Below, piece by piece: positions 1 through 8,640 of a stretch of DNA of 64,000 nt (positions are counted from its first letter, which is position 1; each line of letters begins with the position of its first letter). A program made the position numbers and the translations under genes. Below the pieces are notes generated by a model. The model saw only the letters and a program-made list of their open reading frames with translations, made no database searches and had not been told where the DNA came from. Source of the DNA: Planktothrix serta PCC 8927 (lineage in GTDB: Bacteria > Cyanobacteriota > Cyanobacteriia > Cyanobacteriales > Microcoleaceae); the NCBI RefSeq assembly GCF_900010725.2, contig NZ_LR734878.1, forward strand, positions 176,634 through 240,633, written 5' to 3'.

Positions 1-671
1 GAATTCGTGAAAAAAAATAGTGACAAGACTCAAAAACAAATGGCCCAATTATGGGGGTGTGAGGCGACGCAACAGAATATTAGTTATGCTTGTCGAAAAC
101 TGGGTATAAGTCGAAAAAAAAAACTTATGGGTATCGAGAAAGAGATGAAGAAAAAAGACGAGAATTTCTTCAAAAACTAGAGGGAATAGAAAGGAGCAGA
201 AAAGTTTATGTAGATGAAGCGGGATTTGATAATAGAGAGGATTACCCGTATGGCTACAGCCCGATAGGGGAAAGATGTTATGCACTCAAGTCCGGTAAAA
301 GAAGAGAAAGAGTCAGTTGGCTATCAGCATTGAAAGAAGGTAAATTATTGGCTCCTTTAACCTTTGAGGGGTCATGTAATAAAGATTTATTTGAAACCTG
401 GTTAAAGAATTGTTTGCTGCCAGTGCTAGAACCAGGAGACATTATTATTATTGATAATGCCAGCTTTCATCAAGGGGAATATATCAAAGAACTCGTCGAA
501 GAAGCCGGATGTAAAATTTGGTATTTGCCCCCATATTCTCCCGACTTGAACAAGATTGAAAACTGGTGGGCTGTTTTAAAGACATGGATGAAACAGAGAT
601 TAAACGAATTTCAAACCGTCAGAGAATGCGTGGATGCTGCATTTAGAAATTGTCCTAACGTATGCGCGTAG
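1..671 (+). CDS. IS630-family transposase, 5' end outside window, -1 frameshift at an A10 run
   Basis: DDE transposase of the IS630/Tc1-mariner group. The first part (1-123) reads in frame 1 and has the helix-turn-helix segment QKQMAQLWG...NISYACRKLGISRKKK. The rest (from about 114 to 671) reads in frame 3 and carries the catalytic parts: VDEAGF (first Asp), IIIDNASFH (second Asp) and PPYSPDLNKIEN (final Glu). The two frames meet at ten consecutive A residues (114-123), where a -1 slip gives SRKKKTYGYRERDEEK with no gap. Slippery A runs are known in this IS family as programmed frameshift or transcriptional slippage sites, so the gene may be functional rather than broken. The 3' end looks complete; the start lies before the window. 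Confidence 0.85.
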
Positions 672-782
672 CGCTATAACATGGGCATCACTCGCCCCCG
701 CCATCGCATAAACTTCCCCTTGAATATATTCATGCTTAATCAGACTGTTCTTTTCAGTTTCGAGATAATCTTCACGCGCCAT
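672..782 (-). pseudogene. Uma2-family (DUF820) endonuclease-fold gene fragment, cut by the IS630 element
   Basis: Reading on the minus strand from ATG 780-782, about 35 residues (MAREDYLETEKNSLIKHEYI then QGEVYAMAGASDAHV) match the N-terminus typical of cyanobacterial Uma2 proteins, including the KHEYIQGEVYAMAG segment. Similarity stops near 675-680, exactly where the IS630 transposase gene ends, and the frame then runs antisense through the transposase. The rest of the Uma2 fold, including the (D/E)xK-like residues, is absent. I infer that IS630 insertion destroyed the gene. An intact paralogue lies at 59819. Confidence 0.7.
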
Positions 783-805
783 ATCGGGTTGAGGACTAGC
801 AATCT

Positions 806-1345
806 TGACACTCCCTGTGCCTAAAGGCGTGGGGATTCTGGGTTCAACGAAACCACTTAATCAAAGTACCTTGCAGTGCTTCAACCAGAGGTGGGATTCT
901 CCCCAAGCGTAAATTCGGGTATGCCCTACCCTATTCGCACAAATGCGAGTTCTTTTTTATTCAAAACAAATTTGTTTCAAAAAAACTGGTTGTCTAGCTC
1001 CCACGAATCTTTTACCCACTGCTGGGGAAAACTAGAACTGTGCAGTAGAACCCTATAGATTCACTTGTCAAGGTAAGCGCGTTTTGCCGTTAGGCATACT
1101 AGGTTTTTATACAGGTTGCTTACCTTTTCCTGTTATGGGAAATAGTAGCACGATCAGATGTCAATAGACAACCCACCAATATAAAGCCTAAGTAGAACTT
1201 AGGGGTTTTAAACCCATTTTTCTGATAACAATTCTCCTAATTTCTGTAAAAAAGATTAAAACAATTCTATTTAGGAATCAGATATGATAATTATAAAACA
1301 AATTCCCATCCGTAAGTAGTAAGCCCTTCAGGGCTTCCATTTAAT
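806..1345 (-). mobile_element. IS200/IS605-type remnant (right end plus decayed tnpB tail)
   Basis: Read on the minus strand, the terminus at about 806-841 has the same layout as the right end of the TnpB element at 13690: AGAATCCCC, a short hairpin, then GGGAGTGTCAA. Just inside it, minus-strand frames give TnpB-tail-like pieces (VGHTRIYAWGES, EPRIP) broken by stops and frame changes. A small palindrome AAGCCCTTCAGGGCTT near 1322-1340 may be the left end. No intact gene is present. It may be a non-autonomous derivative mobilised in trans; the left boundary is a guess. Confidence 0.5.
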
Positions 1346-1374
1346 TTTAAATAAACTTTCTCATAAATTTTGCC

Positions 1375-2208
1375 ATGACAGAAGCCCAACTGATTGTTTC
1401 CCCAGACTGGTTAGCAAACCATCTCGAAGATCCTAATATTGTAATTGTAGATTGTCGGTTTTCCTTAGCCAACCCCCAACTCGGACAACAACAATATCAA
1501 GACGGTCATATTCCGGGTGCTTATTATTTAGATTTAGACCAAGATTTATCCAGTCCCATTCAAAAACACGGCGGACGTCACCCCCTACCCAACCCAGAAA
1601 AACTTGCTCAAAAATTATCAGAAATTGGGATAACATCTCAACAAACCTTAGTTGTAGCCTATGATGATTCTCGATTCGCTTTTGCTTCGCGGTTGTGGTG
1701 GTTATTACGCTATTATGGACATGAACAAGTTGTTTTATTAGATGGGGGGTTTAGTCAATGGAAAAATTCGGAATATCCGATTAATTCTAATATTCCTAAC
1801 GCAAAATTAGGACAATTTACCCCCCAAATTCGTCCTGAAATGTTGGTTAATATAGAAACCGTAAAAGCTCGAAAAGATTTACCCGGAGTCGTGGTTGTAG
1901 ACTCCCGTGAACCCGATCGCTATTTAGGAAAAACCGAACCCATTGATCCCATTGCAGGCTGTATTCCGGGGGCGGTTAATTATCCTTGGCAACAGGTGAC
2001 AGAACCGACAGGATTTGTTAAAATTAATCAACAATCCCAACGCTGGCAAGAGATAAAAGACTCCGAAGAAATTATCGTTTATTGTGGATCAGGAGTCACC
2101 GCCTGTGTGAATTTATTCTCCTTAGAATTAGCCGGAATTCATCAGGCTAAACTGTATGGAGGCAGTTGGAGTGATTGGTGTTCCTATTTAATAGAAGAAC
2201 AACAATAA
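1375..2208 (+). CDS. sseA: Thiosulfate/3-mercaptopyruvate sulfurtransferase (two-domain rhodanese)
   Basis: 277 aa, normal length for the two-domain family. Rhodanese domains occupy about residues 5-125 and 155-275. The N-terminal one is the inactive type; the C-terminal one has the persulfide-forming cysteine Cys237 in the loop CGSGVTA, which is closer to 3-mercaptopyruvate sulfurtransferases than to the CRKGVT loop of thiosulfate sulfurtransferases. Other family landmarks: DCRFSLANP, DGHIPGAYYLDLD, VVDSREPDRYLG and LYGGSWSDW. No signal peptide, so cytoplasmic. It stands 130 bp before thiG; sulfur transfer is common to both, but joint transcription is not shown. Confidence 0.9.
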   Translation: MTEAQLIVSPDWLANHLEDPNIVIVDCRFSLANPQLGQQQYQDGHIPGAYYLDLDQDLSSPIQKHGGRHPLPNPEKLAQKLSEIGITSQQTLVVAYDDSRFAFASRLWWLLRYYGHEQVVLLDGGFSQWKNSEYPINSNIPNAKLGQFTPQIRPEMLVNIETVKARKDLPGVVVVDSREPDRYLGKTEPIDPIAGCIPGAVNYPWQQVTEPTGFVKINQQSQRWQEIKDSEEIIVYCGSGVTACVNLFSLELAGIHQAKLYGGSWSDWCSYLIEEQQ

Positions 2209-2338
2209 TTTCTTCGGGGTTTTGAATTTAATCTCTAGTAACCTGAGATTAGTGATCATTTTTTACCCGATTCAATTATAATAAAATTGAGCGATAAAAT
2301 CAACCCATTTTAACAATTTCGATTCAGGATTAACTCTT

Positions 2339-3166
2339 ATGCAAACCCTAGAAAAACCAACCCCATCTCTTTTGGATACCCCCCTAACCATTGCGGGAAA
2401 AACCTTTAAGTCTCGGTTAATGACTGGGACGGGGAAATATCGCAACCTCCAAGAAATGCAGGATAGTATTGCAGCGAGTGGCTGTGAAATTGTCACCGTT
2501 GCGGTTAGACGAGTCCAAACCCAAGCGCCCGGACATGAAGGGTTAGCCGAAGCCATCGACTGGAGTAAAATCTGGATGCTACCCAATACCGCCGGATGTC
2601 AAACCGCCGAAGACGCTATTCGGGTAGCCAGACTTGGACGGGAAATGGCGAAATTGTTAGGACAGGAAGACAATAATTTTGTCAAATTAGAAGTGATTCC
2701 TGATAGCAAATATTTGCTTCCCGATCCTTTTGGAACCTTAGAAGCCGCCGAACAATTAGTTAAAGAAGGCTTTGCGGTTTTACCCTATATTAACGCCGAT
2801 CCTCTCTTAGCGAAACGTTTAGAAGAGGCTGGCTGTGCAACAGTAATGCCTTTAGGATCTCCCATCGGCTCAGGACAGGGGATTAGAAACGCAGCGAATA
2901 TTGCGATTATTATCGATAATGCCAAAATTCCCGTCGTTGTGGATGCGGGTATTGGAGCGCCCAGTGAAGCGGCGTTGGCGATGGAAATGGGAGCGGATGC
3001 GTTATTAATTAATTCGGCGATCGCTTTAGCCCAAAATTCAGTGGCCATGGCAAAAGCGATGGGCATGGCCACCGAAGCCGGACGTCTGGCTTATCTCGCC
3101 GGACGCATCCCTGTCAAGACCTACGCAGAAGCGTCTTCCCCCTTAACAGGTACAATTACTCGTTAA
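2339..3166 (+). CDS. thiG: Thiazole synthase ThiG
   Basis: ThiG makes the thiazole phosphate carboxylate of thiamine from 1-deoxy-D-xylulose 5-phosphate, ThiS thiocarboxylate and dehydroglycine. 275 aa with a (beta/alpha)8 barrel over the whole length. Lys116 in [10 protein letters not shown] is the expected Schiff-base lysine; [37 protein letters not shown] and LLINSAIA are further family signatures. About 15 N-terminal residues precede the core. thiS, thiO and thiE are not adjacent. I saw no TPP riboswitch in the 130 bp upstream, so regulation is unknown. Confidence 0.95.
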   Translation: MQTLEKPTPSLLDTPLTIAGKTFKSRLMTGTGKYRNLQEMQDSIAASGCEIVTVAVRRVQTQAPGHEGLAEAIDWSKIWMLPNTAGCQTAEDAIRVARLGREMAKLLGQEDNNFVKLEVIPDSKYLLPDPFGTLEAAEQLVKEGFAVLPYINADPLLAKRLEEAGCATVMPLGSPIGSGQGIRNAANIAIIIDNAKIPVVVDAGIGAPSEAALAMEMGADALLINSAIALAQNSVAMAKAMGMATEAGRLAYLAGRIPVKTYAEASSPLTGTITR

Positions 3167-3231
3167 TGTTTCCCTTTTGTGTAAATTTTTGTTATGGTTG
3201 ATCCTAGATAGTAATCTATGGATTTTTACTC

Positions 3232-3402
3232 ATGCCTTATATAAAAGAAGAGGGTGGACGACTCAATAACTTCGCGGTCGAACCTAAAGTTTACACAGCC
3301 GAACCCCCCACGAGTTCACAAAAACGGAATTATCTGATTACTGGTCTTGCTGGGATGGCCTTAGTGGGGGGTTTAGTCTTCCTCGCCTTCACCATATCCT
3401 AA
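3232..3402 (+). CDS. psb34: Psb34-like photosystem II assembly factor (ssl1498 family), 56 aa
   Basis: Small ORF MPYIKEEGGRLNNFAVEPKV followed by YTAEPPTSSQKRNYLITGLA and one hydrophobic helix (about residues 35-55, GMALVGGLVFLAFTIS). This is the pattern of the cyanobacterial ssl1498 family, named Psb34, a HliP-like single-helix thylakoid protein that binds CP47-containing PSII assembly intermediates. The cytoplasmic N-terminal half with EP..Y.AEPP is characteristic. ATG 3232 is the only reasonable start; TAA ends at 3402. It lies 65 bp after thiG and is followed by a hairpin at 3466-3513. Confidence 0.85.
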   Translation: MPYIKEEGGRLNNFAVEPKVYTAEPPTSSQKRNYLITGLAGMALVGGLVFLAFTIS

Positions 3403-3465
3403 GATATCAACAATTGAGTTCGGGCGGATTTTAGGAATTTTTCTATCAATATCAAAGATTTAATT

Positions 3466-3513
3466 GAACCCGTCTCTACGAAAAATCGGGAATCAAATCG
3501 TAGGGACGGGTTC
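3466..3513. repeat. 15-bp inverted repeat, hairpin after psb34
   Basis: GAACCCGTCTCTACG (3466-3480) faces CGTAGGGACGGGTTC (3499-3513), with one mispair across an 18-bp loop. There is no T-run, so a dispersed palindromic element is more likely than an intrinsic terminator. The 'AACCCG...CGGGTT' ends resemble the hairpins in the 200-bp repeats at 23681-24490. Confidence 0.6.
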
Positions 3514-3544
3514 TGTTAGAAGTGAAGTTGAATTGGGGTTAAAC

Positions 3545-3611
3545 CACAAAGACACAAAGACACAAAGGGGATAAACTTTATTCCTGTCTGTTCCCTGTTC
3601 CCTGTTCCCTG
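3545..3611. repeat. Short tandem repeats: CACAAAGA x3 and TTCCCTG x3
   Basis: An octamer CACAAAGA repeats about three times from 3545, and the heptamer TTCCCTG repeats three times at 3591-3611. These belong to the short tandemly repeated repetitive (STRR) class common in filamentous cyanobacteria. The same heptamer recurs at 7473, 17180 (other strand) and 59748. Confidence 0.85.
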
Positions 3612-3664
3612 CTCGCTGCTATAGAAGAAGATAGTTATAAAGTCTAAGGGCTTAATGATTGACA

Positions 3665-5647
3665 ATGGCGACGAGTAACACTTCTTCAATTCTACTGTCG
3701 GAAACTCATCAGCAAACCTATGATCGTTTACAACAGGCGCTAGGTTTACAACTTCGCCGTCAAGTTTTTATTGCTGTTTGTGATAACTTAAATCTTCGCA
3801 ATCATCTGGCTTTAAAATTACAAACTGATTTATTATTGAAAAATCAGACGGCTTCAACTTTGCAACAAAGTTTAAATTCCCAGATCGCCTCGCCTTTCAT
3901 GAGTTTAAAACTCGATTTAAGCGATCCTAATCCCTTCAGCCAAATTGCTCAATGCTATGCTCAAAATCAATCTGATCTTGACAATAAACCCCTGATCGGA
4001 TTTCAAATTTTAGGGGTAGAACATCTTACCCGCCAACCTCCGGGGGTGCAATGGTCATTTTTACGGTATTTACGAACCTTAGAACATCATCTCGACCGCT
4101 TAGAATTTAGTCTAGTGCTGTGGATTTCTTCTCCTTGGTTATGTTGTATTCAACAATCTGCACCGGAGTTTTGGCGCTGGCGAACTGGGGTATTTCAATG
4201 GATCAGTGATCCAACGCCGAGTGATTTAGAATCAGGGACAATTATTTTAGATTCTACTTCTGTTTCTGAATTCAGCGAAAGCAATAAGACCGATGCTTTA
4301 AAACAACTTCTGGATCAGATTCAACAGCTTCAACAACAGTCTGACTTATCCCCACTGCGCCAAGCCTATCGTCAATTAGCCAATATTTACCGCGATCGCA
4401 TTCTAGCGGGGGAGAATGCAGAACTCAACTACACTCTGGCCATTCAAGCCGATAAAAAAGCCTTAGAAATCATTCCAGAAGCTGAGTTTCTTCTGTCCAA
4501 CTCCCAACAGAAACCCGGTTTCTCTTCCCGCGATAACGATGATTCTATTAATATTTTGAATGACTTAGGAACCTTGTATTGGATGCGATTTCGCCAACGA
4601 TTTCAAGGAAATCCCCCCTCAACTGATGTACTTTCCGATTTAGAACAAAGCATTATTTTCTATCAAAATGCTTTGATGAAAACCGATCCTGAAGCTCAAC
4701 CCCATCTGTATATCAAAATCCAAAAAAACTTAGGAACTGCTTACACCGATTTAGCTACTTTACAAGATCCGAGTCAAAACTTAGAACAAGGGATTATTGC
4801 TTATACAGAAGCCTTATATTACCTTAAGTTAAACCGGACTGAAATTGACCCGGCTCAGATCCAAGATTATGCCACAATTCAAAATAATCTGGGAACGACC
4901 TATTGGAAATTAGCTCAACAAACCCAACCTATTCCTCACCTGAAAGCGGCTATTGCTGCCTATACTCAGGCAATGGAATTTTACACCCCGCAACAGGATG
5001 CCCTGAATTATGCCTTACTACAAACCAACCTAGGAACAGCTTATTGGACACTCAGCCAATATCAGCCTTCAGCAAAATTACTACTCCAGGCTATTCATGC
5101 CTATCATCAAGCCTTAACCTATCGGACAATCGAATCAGCCCCGGTTGCCTGTGCTGCTACCTATAATAACTTGGGCATAGCCTATTGGCATTTGGCTAAC
5201 CACTATCAGAAGTCTGAAATTCGTGCTAAATTTTTGAAAAGGGCAATTGTCGCCTATCAAAAGGCCCTCTCAATTGTTCCCCATCTCAGTCCGACCCAAC
5301 TGACTTTCGACCCCCTAGCGACTCATAACAACCTAGGGCTTACCCACTACCAACTTGCCACAGACTCTAACTTACCGCTTGGCAAAGCCACTCGGATTTC
5401 TCTACTAGGAGCCGCATTAAAACACCATCTTCAAGCTGATATTAACGAGCCTACCCAGCTAGAAAAACAACAGCCTAGCGATGGTGAAATCCCCAACTCA
5501 AAGACCACTGAACATCATCAAACGACTTTGAGTTATTTGCTCAGAACTATTCGCGCCTTCTACAATGAGTCTGGATTACAGGGACAAAATCAGGCTTTAT
5601 CTCAGATTCCCGGTCATCTACTTCCTGAAATATTACGCGCTCTGTAA
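3665..5647 (+). CDS. Large tetratricopeptide-repeat protein of unknown role
   Basis: About 660 aa. I take ATG 3665 as start; an in-frame TTG lies 6 bp earlier. Residues 1-190 resemble a degenerate P-loop-like region (FIAVCDNLNLRNHLALKL, then FQILGVEHLTRQPPGVQWSF and LEFSLVLWISSPWL), but no intact Walker A is visible. From about residue 220 onward there are many TPR units with the recurring LGTAYW / NNLGTTYWKLA / NNLGIAYWHLA pattern and AI.AY..AL helices. This suits a protein-binding scaffold, probably cytoplasmic. It precedes two response regulators by about 100 bp, so a signalling link is possible but unproven. Confidence 0.75.
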   Translation: MATSNTSSILLSETHQQTYDRLQQALGLQLRRQVFIAVCDNLNLRNHLALKLQTDLLLKNQTASTLQQSLNSQIASPFMSLKLDLSDPNPFSQIAQCYAQNQSDLDNKPLIGFQILGVEHLTRQPPGVQWSFLRYLRTLEHHLDRLEFSLVLWISSPWLCCIQQSAPEFWRWRTGVFQWISDPTPSDLESGTIILDSTSVSEFSESNKTDALKQLLDQIQQLQQQSDLSPLRQAYRQLANIYRDRILAGENAELNYTLAIQADKKALEIIPEAEFLLSNSQQKPGFSSRDNDDSINILNDLGTLYWMRFRQRFQGNPPSTDVLSDLEQSIIFYQNALMKTDPEAQPHLYIKIQKNLGTAYTDLATLQDPSQNLEQGIIAYTEALYYLKLNRTEIDPAQIQDYATIQNNLGTTYWKLAQQTQPIPHLKAAIAAYTQAMEFYTPQQDALNYALLQTNLGTAYWTLSQYQPSAKLLLQAIHAYHQALTYRTIESAPVACAATYNNLGIAYWHLANHYQKSEIRAKFLKRAIVAYQKALSIVPHLSPTQLTFDPLATHNNLGLTHYQLATDSNLPLGKATRISLLGAALKHHLQADINEPTQLEKQQPSDGEIPNSKTTEHHQTTLSYLLRTIRAFYNESGLQGQNQALSQIPGHLLPEILRAL

Positions 5648-5756
5648 CGCAATACAACTAAATTGGCATTTCATTAGGTTTAGGTTCAACTTTTCCATTA
5701 ACATTGAGATGTCTATTTAATATTCTTGCTCAACCTTCTGCTCAATATGCGTGGTT

Positions 5757-6452
5757 ATGGCATCTGCAAAGATTCTCGTGGTTGATGATGATCCGGCAAT
5801 ACGGAACTTAATAAATCGCTATCTCAGCCAACAAGACTATGAAGTTGACACGGCTCATGATGGCCATTCGGCATTAGAAAAGTTTGAACAGTTCAAACCT
5901 GACTTAGTGGTATTGGATCTCAATTTACCCGATACAACAGGTTTAGCATTATGCCGAGAAATGCAAAGTCGAACCAGTGTATTTATTCTAATGCTAACCA
6001 GTGAAAAAGATCCCAAACTGGGGTTAAAGGAGGGAGCCGATGATTTTGTAACTAAACCCTTTGATTTAGAGGAGTTAAATCTTCGCATCAAAGCTATTTT
6101 GAAACGTCAACGAACTCTGGTAGATACACAACCCCAAAATTTAGTTTATGGGGATTTAACGATTGATCCCAATCGTCGTGAGATTTATCTTCGGGGTGAA
6201 TTAGTCGCGCTGAGTGCATTAGAATTTGATTTGCTCTATTGTTTAGCTCGAAAACCCGGACGAGCATGGCGACGGTCAGAATTATTGCAAGAAGTATGGG
6301 ATTATGAGTATGAAGGGGAACAGCGCGTCGTTGATGTTCATATTGGTCAGATTCGTAAAAAGATTGAGCCAGACGCAGATAAACCTTCTTTTATTAAAAC
6401 AATTCGGGGTGTGGGATATATGTTTGATCGACGCACTAATGAACGTCAATAA
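5757..6452 (+). CDS. OmpR/PhoB-family response regulator, copy 1
   Basis: 231 aa from ATG 5757 (an in-frame GTG sits at 5751). Receiver domain: KILVVDDDPAIRNL at the N-terminus supplies the acidic pocket, the phospho-acceptor is in VVLDLNLPDTTGL (about residue 53), the conserved Thr is in MLTSEKD and the Lys in VTKPFD. The C-terminal half is a winged-helix DNA-binding domain with RREIYLRGELVALSALEFDL and GVGYMFD. No histidine kinase is adjacent. It is a near-duplicate of the next gene, including the upstream DNA. Confidence 0.93.
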   Translation: MASAKILVVDDDPAIRNLINRYLSQQDYEVDTAHDGHSALEKFEQFKPDLVVLDLNLPDTTGLALCREMQSRTSVFILMLTSEKDPKLGLKEGADDFVTKPFDLEELNLRIKAILKRQRTLVDTQPQNLVYGDLTIDPNRREIYLRGELVALSALEFDLLYCLARKPGRAWRRSELLQEVWDYEYEGEQRVVDVHIGQIRKKIEPDADKPSFIKTIRGVGYMFDRRTNERQ

Positions 6453-6666
6453 TTAAGGATAACTCTCCTTAATTATTAACAATTCACGGTCGATCACAAT
6501 TGCCTAATTTAAGGGGTAGCTACTGATATTAATGTTGGGAAAGATTGTTTTTTGTGTAACACAATGTAACTAAACGTCGATTTTATGAGGGAAAGTATTA
6601 ACTTATCAGTAACATTAAGATATCTAGTTTATATATTTGCTCACCTTTTCGCTCAATTTTGTAGTC

Positions 6667-7347
6667 ATGGCATCGGCAAAAATTCTTGTAGTTGATGATG
6701 ATCCGGCAATACGGAATTTAGTCAGTCGCTATCTTAGCCAACAGGACTACCAACTGGAGGTTGCACAGGATGGCGACACAGCGTTGAAAGTTTTTGAACA
6801 GTTCAACCCCGATTTAGTTATATTAGATTTGAATTTGCCTGATACAACAGGTTTAGCATTATGCCGAGAAATGCAAAGTCGAACTAATGTTCTCGTTCTC
6901 ATGCTGACCAGTGAACAAAATCCCAAGCAAGGGTTTATAGAAGGTGCCGATGATTTTGTGACAAAACCCTTTGATTTAGAAGTATTAAGTCTGCGGATTA
7001 AAGCTATTTTGAAGCGTCAACGATCAAGGGGTAATTTAGAGCTTCAGAGTTTAATCTATGGGGATTTAGTCATTGATCCGAATCGACGAGAAGTTTATCT
7101 CAAAGGCGAATTAGTAATCTTAAGTGCATTGGAATTTAATCTGCTTTATTGTTTAGCCAGTAAACCCGGTCGAGCTTGGGAACGCAAAGAACTATTACAA
7201 AAAGTTTGGGGTTATCAAGACGAAAGTAGTGAAGGAGTAAGGGTGATTGATGTTCATATTGGTCAGATTCGTAAAAAAATTGAACCTGATCCGAAAAATC
7301 CTTCTTTTATTCAAACCGTCCGCAGTGTAGGTTATCGGTTCGATTGA
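6667..7347 (+). CDS. OmpR/PhoB-family response regulator, copy 2
   Basis: 226 aa from ATG 6667; the frame is open upstream but the start matches that of copy 1. It has the same receiver (LVVDDDPAIRNLVSRYL, VILDLNLPDTTGL, MLTSEQN, VTKPFD) and the same winged-helix domain (RREVYLKGELVILSALEFNL, SVGYRFD). The two proteins agree at most positions and differ chiefly in the DNA-recognition helix region (RRSELLQEVWDYEYEG versus ERKELLQKVWGYQDES). All phosphorylation residues are kept in both. Confidence 0.93.
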   Translation: MASAKILVVDDDPAIRNLVSRYLSQQDYQLEVAQDGDTALKVFEQFNPDLVILDLNLPDTTGLALCREMQSRTNVLVLMLTSEQNPKQGFIEGADDFVTKPFDLEVLSLRIKAILKRQRSRGNLELQSLIYGDLVIDPNRREVYLKGELVILSALEFNLLYCLASKPGRAWERKELLQKVWGYQDESSEGVRVIDVHIGQIRKKIEPDPKNPSFIQTVRSVGYRFD

Positions 7348-7472
7348 TCTCCAAGGAAAGGAAAACGCTTCGGGGCGATCGCATCTCTACATCAGGATTT
7401 TAGATTAAGTTTTATTTAAAAGCTTTTTAACAACTTTTTTAAGCTCCTCTATTCAAGTTTTATTTCTTACTG

Positions 7473-7500
7473 TTCCCTGTTCCCTGTTCCCTGTTCCCTG
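7473..7500. repeat. TTCCCTG heptamer x4
   Basis: Four perfect tandem heptamers in the spacer after the second response regulator. They are followed by TGCGCGTAGCGCTATA (7514-7529), which also occurs at 663-678, and by the palindrome TTCCCATATTATGGGAA near 7542-7558. No gene is seen between 7348 and 7587. Confidence 0.9.
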
Positions 7501-7587
7501 TTCCATCTTCCCTTGCGCGTAGCGCTATAGGGCTTTGACGATTCCCATATTATGGGAACCGCTAAAGCCATTTTTTGGTAAGGGGAG

Positions 7588-7815
7588 TTAAGAAATCTCC
7601 AATCCACACAGGGTTGCCAGATAAACACGAGCCGCTTGACGATAACTGCTCGATGCTTCTGGGGTGTTGCTATTTCCATTCTGCAACAAAAAGAGCGACA
7701 GGGCTGCGGAAAAAACCCGATCTTGATCCCAGTCTGGGTGGGTCTCCAGATAGCCCTGGAGGGACTCGTGCAGCGTTTCAGGAATTTCGGTCAAGATGCT
7801 TACACTTGTGTTCAT
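7588..7815 (-). CDS. DUF2811-family small cyanobacterial protein
   Basis: 75 aa from the ATG at 7813-7815; the open frame extends 11 residues further but the family begins at MNTSVSILTEIPE. The block EIPETLHESLQGYLETHPDW and DQDRVFSAALSLFLLQNG is the DUF2811 signature as I know it. Predicted soluble and mostly helical; no function is established. It is transcribed away from the DnaA-box cluster at 8134-8215. Confidence 0.75.
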   Translation of the reverse strand: MNTSVSILTEIPETLHESLQGYLETHPDWDQDRVFSAALSLFLLQNGNSNTPEASSSYRQAARVYLATLCGLEIS

Positions 7816-7849
7816 GAAACTGCTCTCATCGGTGTTGGTACAGGACAAC

Positions 7850-8640
7850 GCACAACTTCAAGGTTAGGGATGGACTGGGACTTGGGTTCTCCCCTTCCGC
7901 CTAAAATTTGAAATTGGGTCGTCGATTCATTTTGTGCGATCTAGGGGTAGAGTTGTCAATGTTGCAAACTGTTACAACCTGTCACGAAGTTTCTCTTGAG
8001 TCACGAAAGAATCGATATTCGAGCTTCAATTTCTGTTACAAAACTTCATAAATTGCCCTCTCTGGTCATCGTTTCTCCAGATCAGGAGAAAATCCCCAAT
8101 TCCACCAGAAGACCGCAACCTCACCCCTAAACCTGTGGAAAATCCCCCTAAACCTGTGGAAAACATTCTCCTCCCCTGTGGAAAACCTGGGGAATCTGTG
8201 GGGAAAATTTTCCCCAAAGATAAGAATTTTAAAGTTTGTTTGGGTATTTTTAGTATGAATCTATTTGAGATGTCAGATCACAGCTTTTGAGTGCAGCTTA
8301 TTCTCTCCACAATTGATCACCTAAAATCTAAATTTTCATACTCATAACAGTAATTTTGAATTACAATAAAAAAATTATTTATCGGTATAAATTATCAGGT
8401 TTTGATCCCATACTTAAAGGTTAATAAGATTTAAACGTCAGAAAAAGCAGGTTAAGATTAATTAAGGATAATTCCTCAACGCTAACCCTGATTAATCTGG
8501 AAGTTTTTGTCTTTTGGGGATTATGATCAAAAATTTCAGGGATCAACCGAGGATAGATAATCAACCCTCCATACTATATAATAATTGAGTTAGAATCCAA
8601 TAATTGGAAACTTTCATGTCCAGTTTTGTAGGTGAGTAAA
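7850..8640. other. Gene-free 790-bp region, AT-rich in its second half
   Basis: No ORF on either strand looks like a protein gene. The first part holds a run of direct DnaA-box-like elements (separate entry). From 8220 to 8640 the DNA is strongly AT-rich, with A/T runs such as AATAAAAAAATTATTT. The combination of boxes next to an easily melted tract is what an initiation region would look like, but no dnaA or dnaN is in the window. Confidence 0.6.
8134..8215 (-). promoter_or_regulatory. Cluster of DnaA boxes, phased about 21 bp apart
   Basis: The sequence TGTGGAAAA, the complement of the cyanobacterial DnaA box TTTTCCACA, occurs perfectly at 8134-8142, 8155-8163 and 8177-8185. A fourth imperfect copy (TGTGGGGAAAATTTTCCCC) begins at 8197. 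Spacings of 21, 22 and 20 bp put them on the same helix face, and all have the same orientation. This may be part of a chromosomal origin or a DnaA titration/regulatory site. Confidence 0.6.

Noticed and set aside
2209-2338. Possible TPP riboswitch upstream of thiG
   Set aside because: A CCTGAGATTA string is present, but the other conserved THI-box blocks and the needed helices are missing in the 130 bp.
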